Positions 1-6,429 of a stretch of DNA of 11,582 nucleotides are shown here, piece after piece. Each line of letters opens with the position of its first letter. Position 1 is the first letter of the stretch. The DNA is taken from the NCBI GenBank assembly GCA_040217695.1, contig JBEHWO010000211.1:1-11582 (forward strand). Reading direction: 5' to 3'. The stretch comes from CALARM01 sp040217695. GTDB lineage: Bacteria > Vulcanimicrobiota > SpSt-956 > JAKJGF01. The translations under genes and the position numbers were made by a program. Below the pieces are notes generated by a model. It had not been told where the DNA came from, did not search any database, and saw only the letters and a list, made by a program, of their open reading frames with translations.

Positions 1-97
1 TTATATTCTCCAGGATTCTGTCAGGTCCGGCAATAACACTGCAGTTTTCAAGATTTGTGCAGCACAGGCCGCATACATGTAATGAGCCGGTAACCAT
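1..97 (-). CDS. N-terminus of a Cys-rich protein, cut by window edge
   Basis: An open frame reads leftward from an ATG at 97-95 to the edge with no stop, giving 32 residues. A Shine-Dalgarno AAGGAG (complement of 103-108) lies 5 nt upstream of the ATG, which supports this start. The peptide has four cysteines (C9, C12, C13, C19 in a C-x2-C-C-x5-C pattern), which could bind a metal or Fe-S centre or form disulfides. No signal peptide is visible. I do not recognise the family from so short a piece. The gene is divergent from the MetX-like gene, with a 222-bp shared leader between them. The start is well supported; the function is unknown. Confidence 0.55.
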   Translation of the reverse strand, partial: MVTGSLHVCGLCCTNLENCSVIAGPDRILENI

Positions 98-118
98 AAT
101 AACTCCTTATATGAGAAT

Positions 119-146
119 CGTAACGCGTAACGCGTGATGCGTGACG
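119..146. repeat. Heptamer tandem array, 4 units, consensus CGTRAYG
   Basis: Four consecutive 7-bp units follow the consensus CGTRAYG (two CGTAACG, then CGTGATG and CGTGACG). The same unit recurs in the palindrome at 6212-6247, and a looser version with the same GTRA core recurs at 1437-1471 and 3154-3181. The array sits in the divergent leader between the partial gene at the left edge and the MetX-like gene, outside both coding regions. Its role is unknown. Confidence 0.75.
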
Positions 147-248
147 CGGGGAACAGGGTATGTTCGGGCAGTCATAGGAACTTTTTTGTTTATATACTGA
201 TACCTCTTATAAATTCCGGGTGATTTATCATAACATAGCTTCAATTTA

Positions 249-277
249 TTGTCAAAAAAGCCTCTATATGTTATAGT
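249..277 (+). promoter_or_regulatory. Sigma70-type promoter for the MetX-like gene
   Basis: A -35 box TTGTCA (249-254) and a -10 box TATAGT (272-277) are separated by exactly 17 bp. Each box has one mismatch to the consensus (TTGACA, TATAAT). Transcription would start near 284, leaving a short leader before the ribosome binding site AAAGGAG at 304-310 and the ATG at 320. Confidence 0.6.
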
Positions 278-319
278 AATTCAGTATTTTTATCTTGCTT
301 CTGAAAGGAGTTTCCATAG

Positions 320-1432
320 ATGATTGTTGAAAAAAAGTGCTTTTCTCTCGATGAATTTTATTTCGAAGAGGCAGATGTATCCATACCGGTAAAAATAGGT
401 TATGAAACATATGGAACATTGAATGAAGAAAAAGATAATGCTGTTATGATCTGTCATTTTTTTACAGGCACAAGTCATGTGGCAGGAAAATATAAAGAAA
501 ACGAACCGGCTCCCGGCTGGTGGGATAATCTTGTAGGGCCGGGTAAAGCCATAGATAACGATAAATATTTCGTCATAAGTTCGGATGTACTGTCAAATAT
601 AAATTGCTATAATCCCAATGTCATAACCACGGGTCCTGCTTCAATAAACCCTGTAACGGGAAAGGAATATGGCATGTATTTTCCCATATTTACCATTAAA
701 GATGTGGTAAGGCTTCAGAGAAAATTACTGGACAGTCTGGGCATAAAAAAGTTGAAAATTGTGGCAGGGCCGTCTATGGGAGGTCTTCAGTCGTTCATTT
801 GGGGCAGATTTTTCCCCGATGATGTGGAAAAAATCATATCCGTAGCTGCCACTCCAATGATAAGGCCTTTTGGCATAATGGTTCCGAATCAGCTCGGCAT
901 TGATTCAATCATGCTTGATCCCGAGTGGAGGGGAGGGGCTTATTACGACAAAAAACCTCCCATGAGAGGATTATTGCTTGCCTTTAAAAATCTTCTTGTG
1001 GCAACCAGAACTGATAAATGGGCAGAAGAAAGTTTCGGACGGAAATTTGCCGATCCAGAATTCAAGAAATATGAAAACCCATACAGGAGTTTTCATGGAA
1101 AATTCCTTGTGGAAAAAGAAATCGAGAATATTGTCCTGGCCAGAATGCAATTTTTTGACGCAAATTCCTATATGTATATAGCAAAGGCAAATATTTTGTA
1201 TGATCTCAGAGAAAAAGATGAAACTTTAGAGATGGCTCTGTCAAAGATTAAGGCAAAGACATTGATGATAATAGACGATTCCGACCTTATGTTTACAAGG
1301 CCACAGGCTGAAGAAGCAAAGAAATCTATTAAAGATTGTCAGTGTTTTTATTATGACAGCGGTAACGGACATCTGTCATGTATTTATGAGACAGGTTATA
1401 TAGAAAAGGCAATAAGGGATTTTGTACAGTAA
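320..1432 (+). CDS. MetX-like alpha/beta-hydrolase acyltransferase (homoserine O-acetyltransferase family)
   Basis: The 370-residue protein has the MetX/homoserine O-acetyltransferase layout. The early segment PGWWDNLVGPGKAID (about 65-79) matches the family strongly, followed by TGPASINP (104-111). The nucleophile elbow is GPSMGG with Ser152, the acid is probably Asp322 in DDSDLMF, and the His is His351 in NGHLS. Family members transfer an acetyl or succinyl group from CoA to the hydroxyl of homoserine or serine in methionine or cysteine synthesis. Some hallmarks are altered: the elbow is GPSMGG rather than GGSMGG, the conserved Gly-rich GStGP segment is NPNVITTGP, and the usual GLxxAR stretch reads GLLLAF. 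A substrate other than homoserine, or simple hydrolysis, is therefore possible. No methionine genes are adjacent. AAAGGAG 9 nt upstream supports the start. The protein looks cytoplasmic, with no signal peptide. The fold and triad are confident; the substrate is not. Confidence 0.8.
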   Translation: MIVEKKCFSLDEFYFEEADVSIPVKIGYETYGTLNEEKDNAVMICHFFTGTSHVAGKYKENEPAPGWWDNLVGPGKAIDNDKYFVISSDVLSNINCYNPNVITTGPASINPVTGKEYGMYFPIFTIKDVVRLQRKLLDSLGIKKLKIVAGPSMGGLQSFIWGRFFPDDVEKIISVAATPMIRPFGIMVPNQLGIDSIMLDPEWRGGAYYDKKPPMRGLLLAFKNLLVATRTDKWAEESFGRKFADPEFKKYENPYRSFHGKFLVEKEIENIVLARMQFFDANSYMYIAKANILYDLREKDETLEMALSKIKAKTLMIIDDSDLMFTRPQAEEAKKSIKDCQCFYYDSGNGHLSCIYETGYIEKAIRDFVQ

Positions 1433-1436
1433 ATTT

Positions 1437-1471
1437 AGTGAAAAGTGAGTAGTGAAAAGTGAAAAGTAAGT
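1437..1471. repeat. Heptamer tandem array, 5 units, AGTGAAA type
   Basis: Five successive 7-bp units start AGTRA (AGTGAAA, AGTGAGT, AGTGAAA, AGTGAAA, AGTAAGT). The array begins 4 nt after the MetX-like stop codon. Two inverted units, CACTTTT, follow at 1487-1500. The period and the GTRA core match the arrays at 119-146, 3154-3181 and 6216-6243. Confidence 0.7.
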
Positions 1472-1500
1472 AAAATCGGGTTTTTTCACTTTTCACTTTT
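1455..1500. terminator. Likely bidirectional terminator hairpin between convergent genes
   Basis: A perfect 13-bp inverted repeat, 1455-1467 against 1488-1500, encloses a 20-nt loop that includes a run of six T (1481-1486). It lies between the convergent stops of the MetX-like gene (1432) and the decarboxylase (1500), and the right arm touches the decarboxylase stop codon. The stem is AT-rich, so termination strength is uncertain. The arms are built from heptamer units in opposite orientation. Confidence 0.5.
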
Positions 1501-2942
1501 TAAATTAACTTTTTTAACTCTTTCTTCACCAGATTCCATGCCATCTTTACATGTTCTTCCGTGGTTTTCAGGTTACCTATGGCCATTCTGATTGTAAATT
1601 TCCCGTTTAATTTCGTATGAGAGAAAAAGACTTTTCCTGTTCTGTTAACATTTTCCATGAGTTTTTCATTTAACAGGTTCAGTTCGTCTTCTGTCATATT
1701 TTTCGGCTTTCCGCGAAAACATACGGTACTGAACGGAACAGGTGCCATAAGTTCAAAATTCTCGTACCCTTCAATCCATGAAGCGAATTTTTTCGCCAGT
1801 TCCATATGAAATCTCAATCTATCTGCAAGTCCTTCATGACCGAAGGTTCTTATGACCATCCAGAGTTTCAGCGACCGAAATCTTCTTCCGAGCTGAACGC
1901 CGTAATCCATATAATTTCTCACATCACTGTCTTCAGAAGTCTTCAGATATTCTGCCACAAGGCTGAAAGCCTGTTTTAAAGTGTCAAATCTTTTACAGTA
2001 AAAAACACTTATATCACAGGGAGTAAAAAGCCATTTATGGGGATTTACCACCATGGAATCGGCCCTGTCACATCCTTCCATGATCCATTTCATCTCTGGC
2101 ACGACTGCAGCGGAACCTCCGTAAGCACCGTCAACATGAAGCCAGAGATTGTATTTTTTTGCTATATCCGCTATGGCAGGCACAGGGTCAATACTTGTAG
2201 TGGAAGTAGTGCCTATTGTTGCAGTTACAAAGAAAGGTCTGTAACCTTCTTTAAGATCTTCTTCTATGGCTTCCTGTAATTTATCCGGTCTTATTCTGAA
2301 CTTTTCGTCTACAGGTATTTTTCTGACATTTTTCCGGCCTATGCCCAGAGTGATTGCTCCTTTTTCGACTGACGAGTGGGTCTGTTCCGATATATAAGCT
2401 CTGAGTTTCGGCATATCAGGACGACCGCAGAGTCCTTCTTCTCTTACATTCAATCCGAGAGATTCCCTTGCGGCAGCAATGGCATGCATGCTGGATACAG
2501 AGGCAGTGTCATAGATTATCCCCTGAAATTCAGGGGGAAGTCCTATCATCTGTCTCAGCCAGTCAAGGACTGCTGTCTCGAGTTCCGTGGCGGAAGGTGA
2601 TGATTTCCAGAGCATACCGTTTACATTCAGAGCAGAACAGAGCATTTCACCCAGTATGCCGGGAGCGGAGCCTGTTATGGAAAAATAGGCGAAAAATGCC
2701 GGATGATTCCAGTGGGTTATTCCGGGGAGAATTATGTCCTGAAAATCCTTTAATATATCATCCATTTTTTCCGGTTTTTCCGGAGGCGTAACAGGAATTC
2801 TGTCTTTAATCTCTCCCGGCTTTACCTGTGCCATTACGGGATATTTTTCGGTATTTTTCAGATAATCTGAAATCCAGTCAACTACTTTATGTCCGTAAGA
2901 ACGAAATTCTTCGGGATTCATATCTCCATTTTTATTTAACAT
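1500..2942 (-). CDS. Aromatic-L-amino-acid decarboxylase-type PLP enzyme (group II)
   Basis: The 480-residue protein matches the length and motif order of aromatic-amino-acid decarboxylases (tryptophan/tyrosine/DOPA type). The N-terminal HWNHPAFFAYF (77-87) is typical of the substrate-side region. His189 in SEQTHSSVEKG should stack on the pyridoxal ring, Asp271 in HVDGAYGG should contact the pyridine nitrogen, and Lys303 in NPHKW is the Schiff-base lysine. The family block LGRRFRSLKLW lies at 351-361. Tyr332 in the mobile-loop region (EYLK) aligns with the Tyr needed for decarboxylation; aldehyde-forming relatives carry Phe there. The expected reaction is decarboxylation of Trp, Tyr or Phe to tryptamine, tyramine or phenylethylamine in the cytoplasm; the exact substrate cannot be read. 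AAGGAG 7-8 nt upstream supports the start. An APC permease lies upstream on the same strand and could supply substrate or exchange product, but an operon with it is not shown. Confidence 0.88.
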   Translation of the reverse strand: MLNKNGDMNPEEFRSYGHKVVDWISDYLKNTEKYPVMAQVKPGEIKDRIPVTPPEKPEKMDDILKDFQDIILPGITHWNHPAFFAYFSITGSAPGILGEMLCSALNVNGMLWKSSPSATELETAVLDWLRQMIGLPPEFQGIIYDTASVSSMHAIAAARESLGLNVREEGLCGRPDMPKLRAYISEQTHSSVEKGAITLGIGRKNVRKIPVDEKFRIRPDKLQEAIEEDLKEGYRPFFVTATIGTTSTTSIDPVPAIADIAKKYNLWLHVDGAYGGSAAVVPEMKWIMEGCDRADSMVVNPHKWLFTPCDISVFYCKRFDTLKQAFSLVAEYLKTSEDSDVRNYMDYGVQLGRRFRSLKLWMVIRTFGHEGLADRLRFHMELAKKFASWIEGYENFELMAPVPFSTVCFRGKPKNMTEDELNLLNEKLMENVNRTGKVFFSHTKLNGKFTIRMAIGNLKTTEEHVKMAWNLVKKELKKLI

Positions 2943-3024
2943 CGTAATATCTCCTTTTGTAACCCCCTCAAAAGTGGAATACGAGGGCTAGTAGTTAACC
3001 ACGACGATTTTAATGGGTAAATTT

Positions 3025-3110
3025 TGTCATTGCGAGCGAAGCGAAGCAATCCCATTGATAGAAGCTTGTACGACGGGATTGCTTCGTCGCTATCGCTCCT
3101 CGCAATGACA
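3025..3110. repeat. Dispersed inverted-repeat element (TGTCATTGCGAG... type)
   Basis: The left arm 3025-3053 begins TGTCATTGCGAG and ends GAAGCAATCCC. The right arm 3075-3110, read on the other strand, has the same ends with 7 extra bases in the middle. The centre is 21 bp (3054-3074). The transcript would fold into a long hairpin. From general knowledge, sequences of this type are high-copy intergenic palindromes in many unrelated bacteria. No transposase is present, so any movement would be in trans. A short frame across it encodes the usual spurious translation of this repeat and is not a gene. It separates the methyltransferase gene from the decarboxylase and may affect read-through. Confidence 0.8.
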
Positions 3111-3153
3111 CACATCTTAATCATTGTGGCTGTCTACTAAATAATTTTATATA

Positions 3154-3181
3154 TGTTACCCGTCACTGGTCACATGTCACG
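3154..3181. repeat. Heptamer array on the minus strand, 4 units, NGTRACN
   Basis: Read on the minus strand, four consecutive 7-bp units are CGTGACA, TGTGACC, AGTGACG and GGTAACA, all fitting NGTRACN. The array ends 3 bp from the stop codon of the methyltransferase gene. It shares period and core with the arrays at 119-146, 1437-1471 and 6216-6243, but the outer bases have drifted. Confidence 0.6.
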
Positions 3182-3184
3182 AAT

Positions 3185-4345
3185 TTATTCCTCCCCGGAT
3201 ATTTTCTTAAAAATCATAATATATTCATGTTTGAACACATAAAATCCGCCGGCTAAAGCTCTGTATCTCCACAGTTCTTTCTGATTCCTTTTACCTCTTG
3301 TTTGCTCAAAATTCTTCACTATAATACTCTTCAATAAATATCCCCTTTTTAATACTTCTTCCATACAATAAAATCCCAGAGGGATCCATTCTTTACCGGC
3401 ATATTTGTCACCTATTACTATGGCTAAATAACGATCTGTTTCCAGGGCCTGTGTCAGATTTTCAACTGCAGCGCCGAACATTTTGAGAAATTTTTTTGTG
3501 GTTCTGGCACAGGACAGGTCTCTTTTATCACTGGAAAATTTTATTATGTCATGATATGGGGGATGCATAATGATAAACTGCACTGATTTTATATCATGTC
3601 TGGACAGAATTGATTTAATGTCTGCCGTTCTGTTATCCTCTGTTACCACTTCAGTTATTATATTATATTTATTCTCTTCTTTTTCAATCAGTTCTTTTGC
3701 TTTTTCCGCTGTATGATGGTTTAATTCTATACCTATACCGTTTCTTCCCAGTCTCTGACATTCAACCAGTGTTGTTCCGCTTCCGAGAAATCCGTCAAGA
3801 ACCCAGTCATTTTTTTTTGTATATCTCAGGAGCATCTGATGCGGAATTTGAGGTATAAAATTACCCCAGTACCAGCCCAGATGTTCTCCCGATCTGTCTC
3901 TTTTATCTACAATCCACAGGCTGTCCGTAACAATTTCATCATATTCTTTCCATCTGTAAAGGTTTATATCATTTATTTTTTTTGTCTTTATCTTTTCTGC
4001 CGATACATGTAATCTTTTCAGGTAATATTTTGCTCTTTCCAGTGTAATAGTTCCCAGAATCTGGTCAAGGTCAGAAATAAAAAGGTCTTTCCGAAAAGAT
4101 ACTGTCTCTCCTTTTGCTACATGGAGAATATGATTCTCGAACCGTTCCGGAAAACCTATAAAATCCTTCAATCTGCATATTCTGTCTTTAAGAATTTTTA
4201 AGTCGCCTGAACTGTATATATCACTTACAAGCCAGATAAAGTTTTCTCTGTTTAAAGTGATAAGTTCATTTTTTGAATCCGGTTTGCTATATTTTTTCAT
4301 GAATAAATATTTTATGAGCGGCAACAGGAAACGGTCACCACTCAT
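3185..4345 (-). CDS. SAM-dependent DNA methyltransferase-like protein (N4/N6 amino type)
   Basis: The 386-residue protein has an SAM-binding motif I, DGFLGSGTT (184-192), preceded by PHQMLLRYTKKNDWVLD, a typical lead-in, and followed by GIGIELN, where the Glu would contact the SAM ribose. The catalytic motif IV appears as MHPPYHDIIKFS (260-271). The C-terminal FKHEYIMIFKK (371-381) is the HEYIL-like strand common in DNA methylases. The motif order is I then IV. Residues 1-160 form a separate Lys-rich region I do not recognise, perhaps for target recognition. Motif IV starts with His instead of Asp, Asn or Ser; PPY is kept. No restriction endonuclease is visible, so this would be an orphan methylase, and an RNA target cannot be excluded. 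The start has TAAGGG overlapping the cupin stop and lies 6 nt after it, so the gene is the third in the permease-cupin operon. Confidence 0.72.
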   Translation of the reverse strand: MSGDRFLLPLIKYLFMKKYSKPDSKNELITLNRENFIWLVSDIYSSGDLKILKDRICRLKDFIGFPERFENHILHVAKGETVSFRKDLFISDLDQILGTITLERAKYYLKRLHVSAEKIKTKKINDINLYRWKEYDEIVTDSLWIVDKRDRSGEHLGWYWGNFIPQIPHQMLLRYTKKNDWVLDGFLGSGTTLVECQRLGRNGIGIELNHHTAEKAKELIEKEENKYNIITEVVTEDNRTADIKSILSRHDIKSVQFIIMHPPYHDIIKFSSDKRDLSCARTTKKFLKMFGAAVENLTQALETDRYLAIVIGDKYAGKEWIPLGFYCMEEVLKRGYLLKSIIVKNFEQTRGKRNQKELWRYRALAGGFYVFKHEYIMIFKKISGEE

Positions 4346-4351
4346 AGACCC

Positions 4352-4618
4352 TTATTTAAAGGTATAAACCTTTCTGATTTTTTCCTTTACAGTCCAGGTG
4401 CATTTCATGCCTTTCGGAAAATGGACAAGATCGCCCCCTTTAATCTCTGTTTCGCCATGTTCAGTTTTGACTATGACATGACCTTCAAATACATAGGCAG
4501 TTTCATTGTCAGGATATTGCCATTCAAATGTAGAGGGCTCACATTCCCAGGGACTCCAATTTTCAATACCGAGAGCTTTAACCTTTTCTTCTGTCGGTTT
4601 TTCCACTTTAATTTTCAT
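4352..4618 (-). CDS. Small single-domain cupin protein
   Basis: The 88-residue protein is one RmlC-like cupin barrel of the short Cupin_3/DUF861-like kind. Visible family features are NWSPWECEPSTFEWQYP (20-36), ETAYVFEGHVIV with the turn Gly, the GGDLVHFPKGM motif (61-71), and a C-terminal IRKVYTF. The classic metal-binding HxH is not obvious, so metal binding and catalysis are uncertain; a binding or isomerase-like role is possible. Its ATG lies inside the end of the permease gene, with an 11-bp overlap in another frame, which implies translational coupling. The methyltransferase starts 6 nt after its stop. The substrate is unknown. Confidence 0.8.
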   Translation of the reverse strand: MKIKVEKPTEEKVKALGIENWSPWECEPSTFEWQYPDNETAYVFEGHVIVKTEHGETEIKGGDLVHFPKGMKCTWTVKEKIRKVYTFK

Positions 4619-6053
4619 TTTTACACTTCTCCTTTCCTGTATATTCGTTATGAGGTAATATTGACGTAATTTTCGGATATTTTTTTATAAAATGGTAATA
4701 TACGGGAATACCAAGGGCTATAAGACCGAGACCGAAAAGAGAATTTTTCGGATCGCCCTGAAAAATAAATACTATAAAAAATATGGATATTAGAATATAT
4801 AACACCGGTGTTACGGGATAACCCCATACTTTATAAGGTCTTTCCATATGAGGTTTGTTTTTTCTGAAGACGAAAATTCCGCCTACAGCCATTGAACTGA
4901 ATAGAAGAGATGCAAAGGATACATAGGTTAAAAGACCGCTGTAACTATTGGTAATGGTCAATATTGAAGCCCATAGTGCCTGAAATAAAAGAGCATTTGC
5001 AGGTGTGTGAAAGGTCGGGTGAACATGGGCGGCTTTTTTTAAAAAGAAGAAACCGTCTCTTGCCGTTGCATAAAGAATTCTTGCTCCTCCGAGTATGAGG
5101 CCATTATTGCAGCCGAAGGTTGATATCATGACGGCAGCGGCTATGAAAGATAATCCTGGATTGCCGAAGATTGTTTTTGCCACATCTGCGGCAATTCTGT
5201 TGTCCGGAATGTCTGACATAAGGTTTACCGGCACAACATACATATAGGCTACTGTGGCAGCTACGTAGATAACCATTGTGGTAAGTGCTCCCAGAAATAA
5301 AGACAGAGGCAGATTTCTCTGAGGGTTTTTCACTTCTTCTGCCACATAGGTAACATTATACCATGGATCATAGGCAAAGAGAGCTTTTGACATGGCAACG
5401 GCAATCGCACCGAAAAGACCTATGGTAACGCCTTTTTCCGTAAGGTTTAATGAGAAAAAAGGAGTGAAGTGATTTAAACCTCCCTCTTTGAAAAATACAA
5501 AACTGCAGAAAACCAGTATCAAAACACATGCAACCTTGAGAACTGTAAATAAATTCTGCACAAAGGCTCCTGATTTTAATCCGTATATATTTATGATCGT
5601 TAATATCCATATACTTGAAATTCCTACCAGCTGGGCGGAATTTAACGTGAAATGGGGAAGGGCTAACAGCACAGTTCCTTCTGAAATCCAGGGAATGAAT
5701 ACACCTGTATATTTTGCAAAGGCAACTGCCACCGCAGCTATAATACCGCTCTGTATGACAAAGAAAATAGTCCATCCGCAGAGAAATCCCATCATAGGAG
5801 AATAGATTTCTTTTAAATATATATATGGCCCTCCTGCTTTCGGCATGGCAGCAGACAGTTCTGCATAGGAGAGAGCACCGCATATTGTAAGTATACCTCC
5901 GATAACCCACAGGAGCAGTATCAGTCCCGGTGAAGGAATATATCCTGCCATAAGTGACGGAACTATGAAAATACCTGAGCCTATCATTGAGCCGATTACC
6001 AGTGTCGTGGCATCAAATAAATTAAGCCCTCTGACCAGTTTTGTTTCTTCCAT
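4608..6053 (-). CDS. APC-superfamily amino acid permease
   Basis: The 481-residue inner-membrane transporter carries the APC signature GSMIGSGIF (21-29) in the first membrane helix, followed by about 12 hydrophobic segments. PKAGGPYIYLKE (71-82), after the second helix, is a conserved loop of the amino acid/polyamine/organocation superfamily, closest in feel to the LAT/SteT-like exchangers. It should take up or exchange amino acids by proton symport or antiport; the substrate cannot be read. The C-terminus is a short charged cytoplasmic tail. Upstream, AGAGG lies 6 nt from the ATG. It is the first gene of an operon with the cupin (overlapping) and the methyltransferase. An aromatic amino acid or its amine is an attractive substrate given the nearby decarboxylase, but this is inference only. 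Confidence 0.9.
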   Translation of the reverse strand: MEETKLVRGLNLFDATTLVIGSMIGSGIFIVPSLMAGYIPSPGLILLLWVIGGILTICGALSYAELSAAMPKAGGPYIYLKEIYSPMMGFLCGWTIFFVIQSGIIAAVAVAFAKYTGVFIPWISEGTVLLALPHFTLNSAQLVGISSIWILTIINIYGLKSGAFVQNLFTVLKVACVLILVFCSFVFFKEGGLNHFTPFFSLNLTEKGVTIGLFGAIAVAMSKALFAYDPWYNVTYVAEEVKNPQRNLPLSLFLGALTTMVIYVAATVAYMYVVPVNLMSDIPDNRIAADVAKTIFGNPGLSFIAAAVMISTFGCNNGLILGGARILYATARDGFFFLKKAAHVHPTFHTPANALLFQALWASILTITNSYSGLLTYVSFASLLFSSMAVGGIFVFRKNKPHMERPYKVWGYPVTPVLYILISIFFIVFIFQGDPKNSLFGLGLIALGIPVYYHFIKKYPKITSILPHNEYTGKEKCKNEN

Positions 6054-6092
6054 AAAAAACCTCTTTTCACATAAATTTATGTCCTATAACAT

Positions 6093-6120
6093 TCTATAAA
6101 CAGTTTTTTTTAACCTTCAA
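6093..6120 (-). promoter_or_regulatory. Candidate promoter of the permease-cupin-methyltransferase operon
   Basis: On the minus strand a -35-like TTGAAG (6120-6115) and a -10-like TATAGA (6098-6093) are separated by 16 bp, about 40 bp upstream of the permease start. Both boxes are imperfect and the region is AT-rich, so chance matches are possible. Confidence 0.4.
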
Positions 6121-6163
6121 AAATTTTTATAATTTACAAAGATCCTGTCACCAATTACTGAGA

Positions 6164-6209
6164 TGAGCATATAATACATATACTGTGGTGAGCATAAATA
6201 ATACATATC
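6164..6209. repeat. Two direct repeats of ~20 bp, 25-bp period
   Basis: TGAGCATATAATACATATA (6164-6182) recurs as TGAGCATAAATAATACATAT from 6189, differing by a small insertion or shift in the middle. The start-to-start distance is 25 bp, about two and a half helical turns. The pair lies between the two divergent promoters and could be paired operator sites or an expanded duplication. Confidence 0.6.
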
Positions 6210-6211
6210 TT

Positions 6212-6247
6212 CTCTCGTGACGCGTAACGCGTAACGCGTCACGAGAG
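6212..6247. repeat. Palindrome built from the CGTRACG heptamer
   Basis: Perfect 14-bp inverted arms, 6212-6225 (CTCTCGTGACGCGT) and 6234-6247, surround 8 bp. Inside, the units CGTGACG, CGTAACG and CGTAACG run in tandem at 6216-6236, and CGTCACG (6237-6243) is the inverted unit. This is the same heptamer as at 119-146, here capped by an inverted copy. It could form a strong hairpin or bind a dimeric regulator. Confidence 0.75.
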
Positions 6248-6368
6248 GATGATAACCGTTCTAACAATTTGCCAGGGTTATTTTCTTACAGTCTCTTATG
6301 CTCAGGTCAATCGAATCATTATAATGTAAAAAAAATGTCGGAAAATTAACTTTTTGTTAATATTTTTA

Positions 6369-6398
6369 TTGATAATATTTGTTATAATAGTCTATAAT
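6369..6398 (+). promoter_or_regulatory. Sigma70-type promoter of the RelA/SpoT-like unit
   Basis: TTGATA (6369-6374) and a perfect TATAAT (6393-6398) are separated by 18 bp. A second TATAAT lies at 6383-6388 without a well-spaced -35. The ribosome binding site AGGCGGTGA (6414-6422), one mismatch from AGGAGGTGA, ends 7 nt before the ATG at 6430. Confidence 0.6.
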
Positions 6399-6429
6399 AG
6401 ATAAAATTTAACGAGGCGGTGATTTTACC

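Larger units (their letters stand above)
6054..6429. other. Divergent intergenic region between permease operon and RelA/SpoT-like unit
   Basis: This 376-bp AT-rich stretch holds no convincing gene. It contains a candidate promoter for the permease operon near 6093-6120, two near-identical ~20-bp direct repeats (6164-6209), a heptamer palindrome (6212-6247) and a promoter with ribosome binding site for the plus-strand unit (6369-6422). I see no tRNA or riboswitch fold; the stretch 6250-6350 shows nothing I can name. Confidence 0.7.

Noticed and set aside
119..146. CRISPR array
   Set aside because: Units are 7 bp with no spacers; there are no cas genes in the window.
3025..3110. Insertion sequence with its own transposase
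   Set aside because: Only about 86 bp long with no coding capacity; at most a non-autonomous element.
2936..3124. 62-codon minus-strand frame over the inverted repeat
   Set aside because: It is the typical spurious translation of the TGTCATTGCGAG-type repeat (IARSDSDEAI... and LLRFARNDK); no gene-like features.
5368..5910. 180-codon minus-strand frame inside the permease
   Set aside because: It lies wholly within the permease in another frame, is Cys/Arg-rich without domain signs, and the permease is unambiguous.
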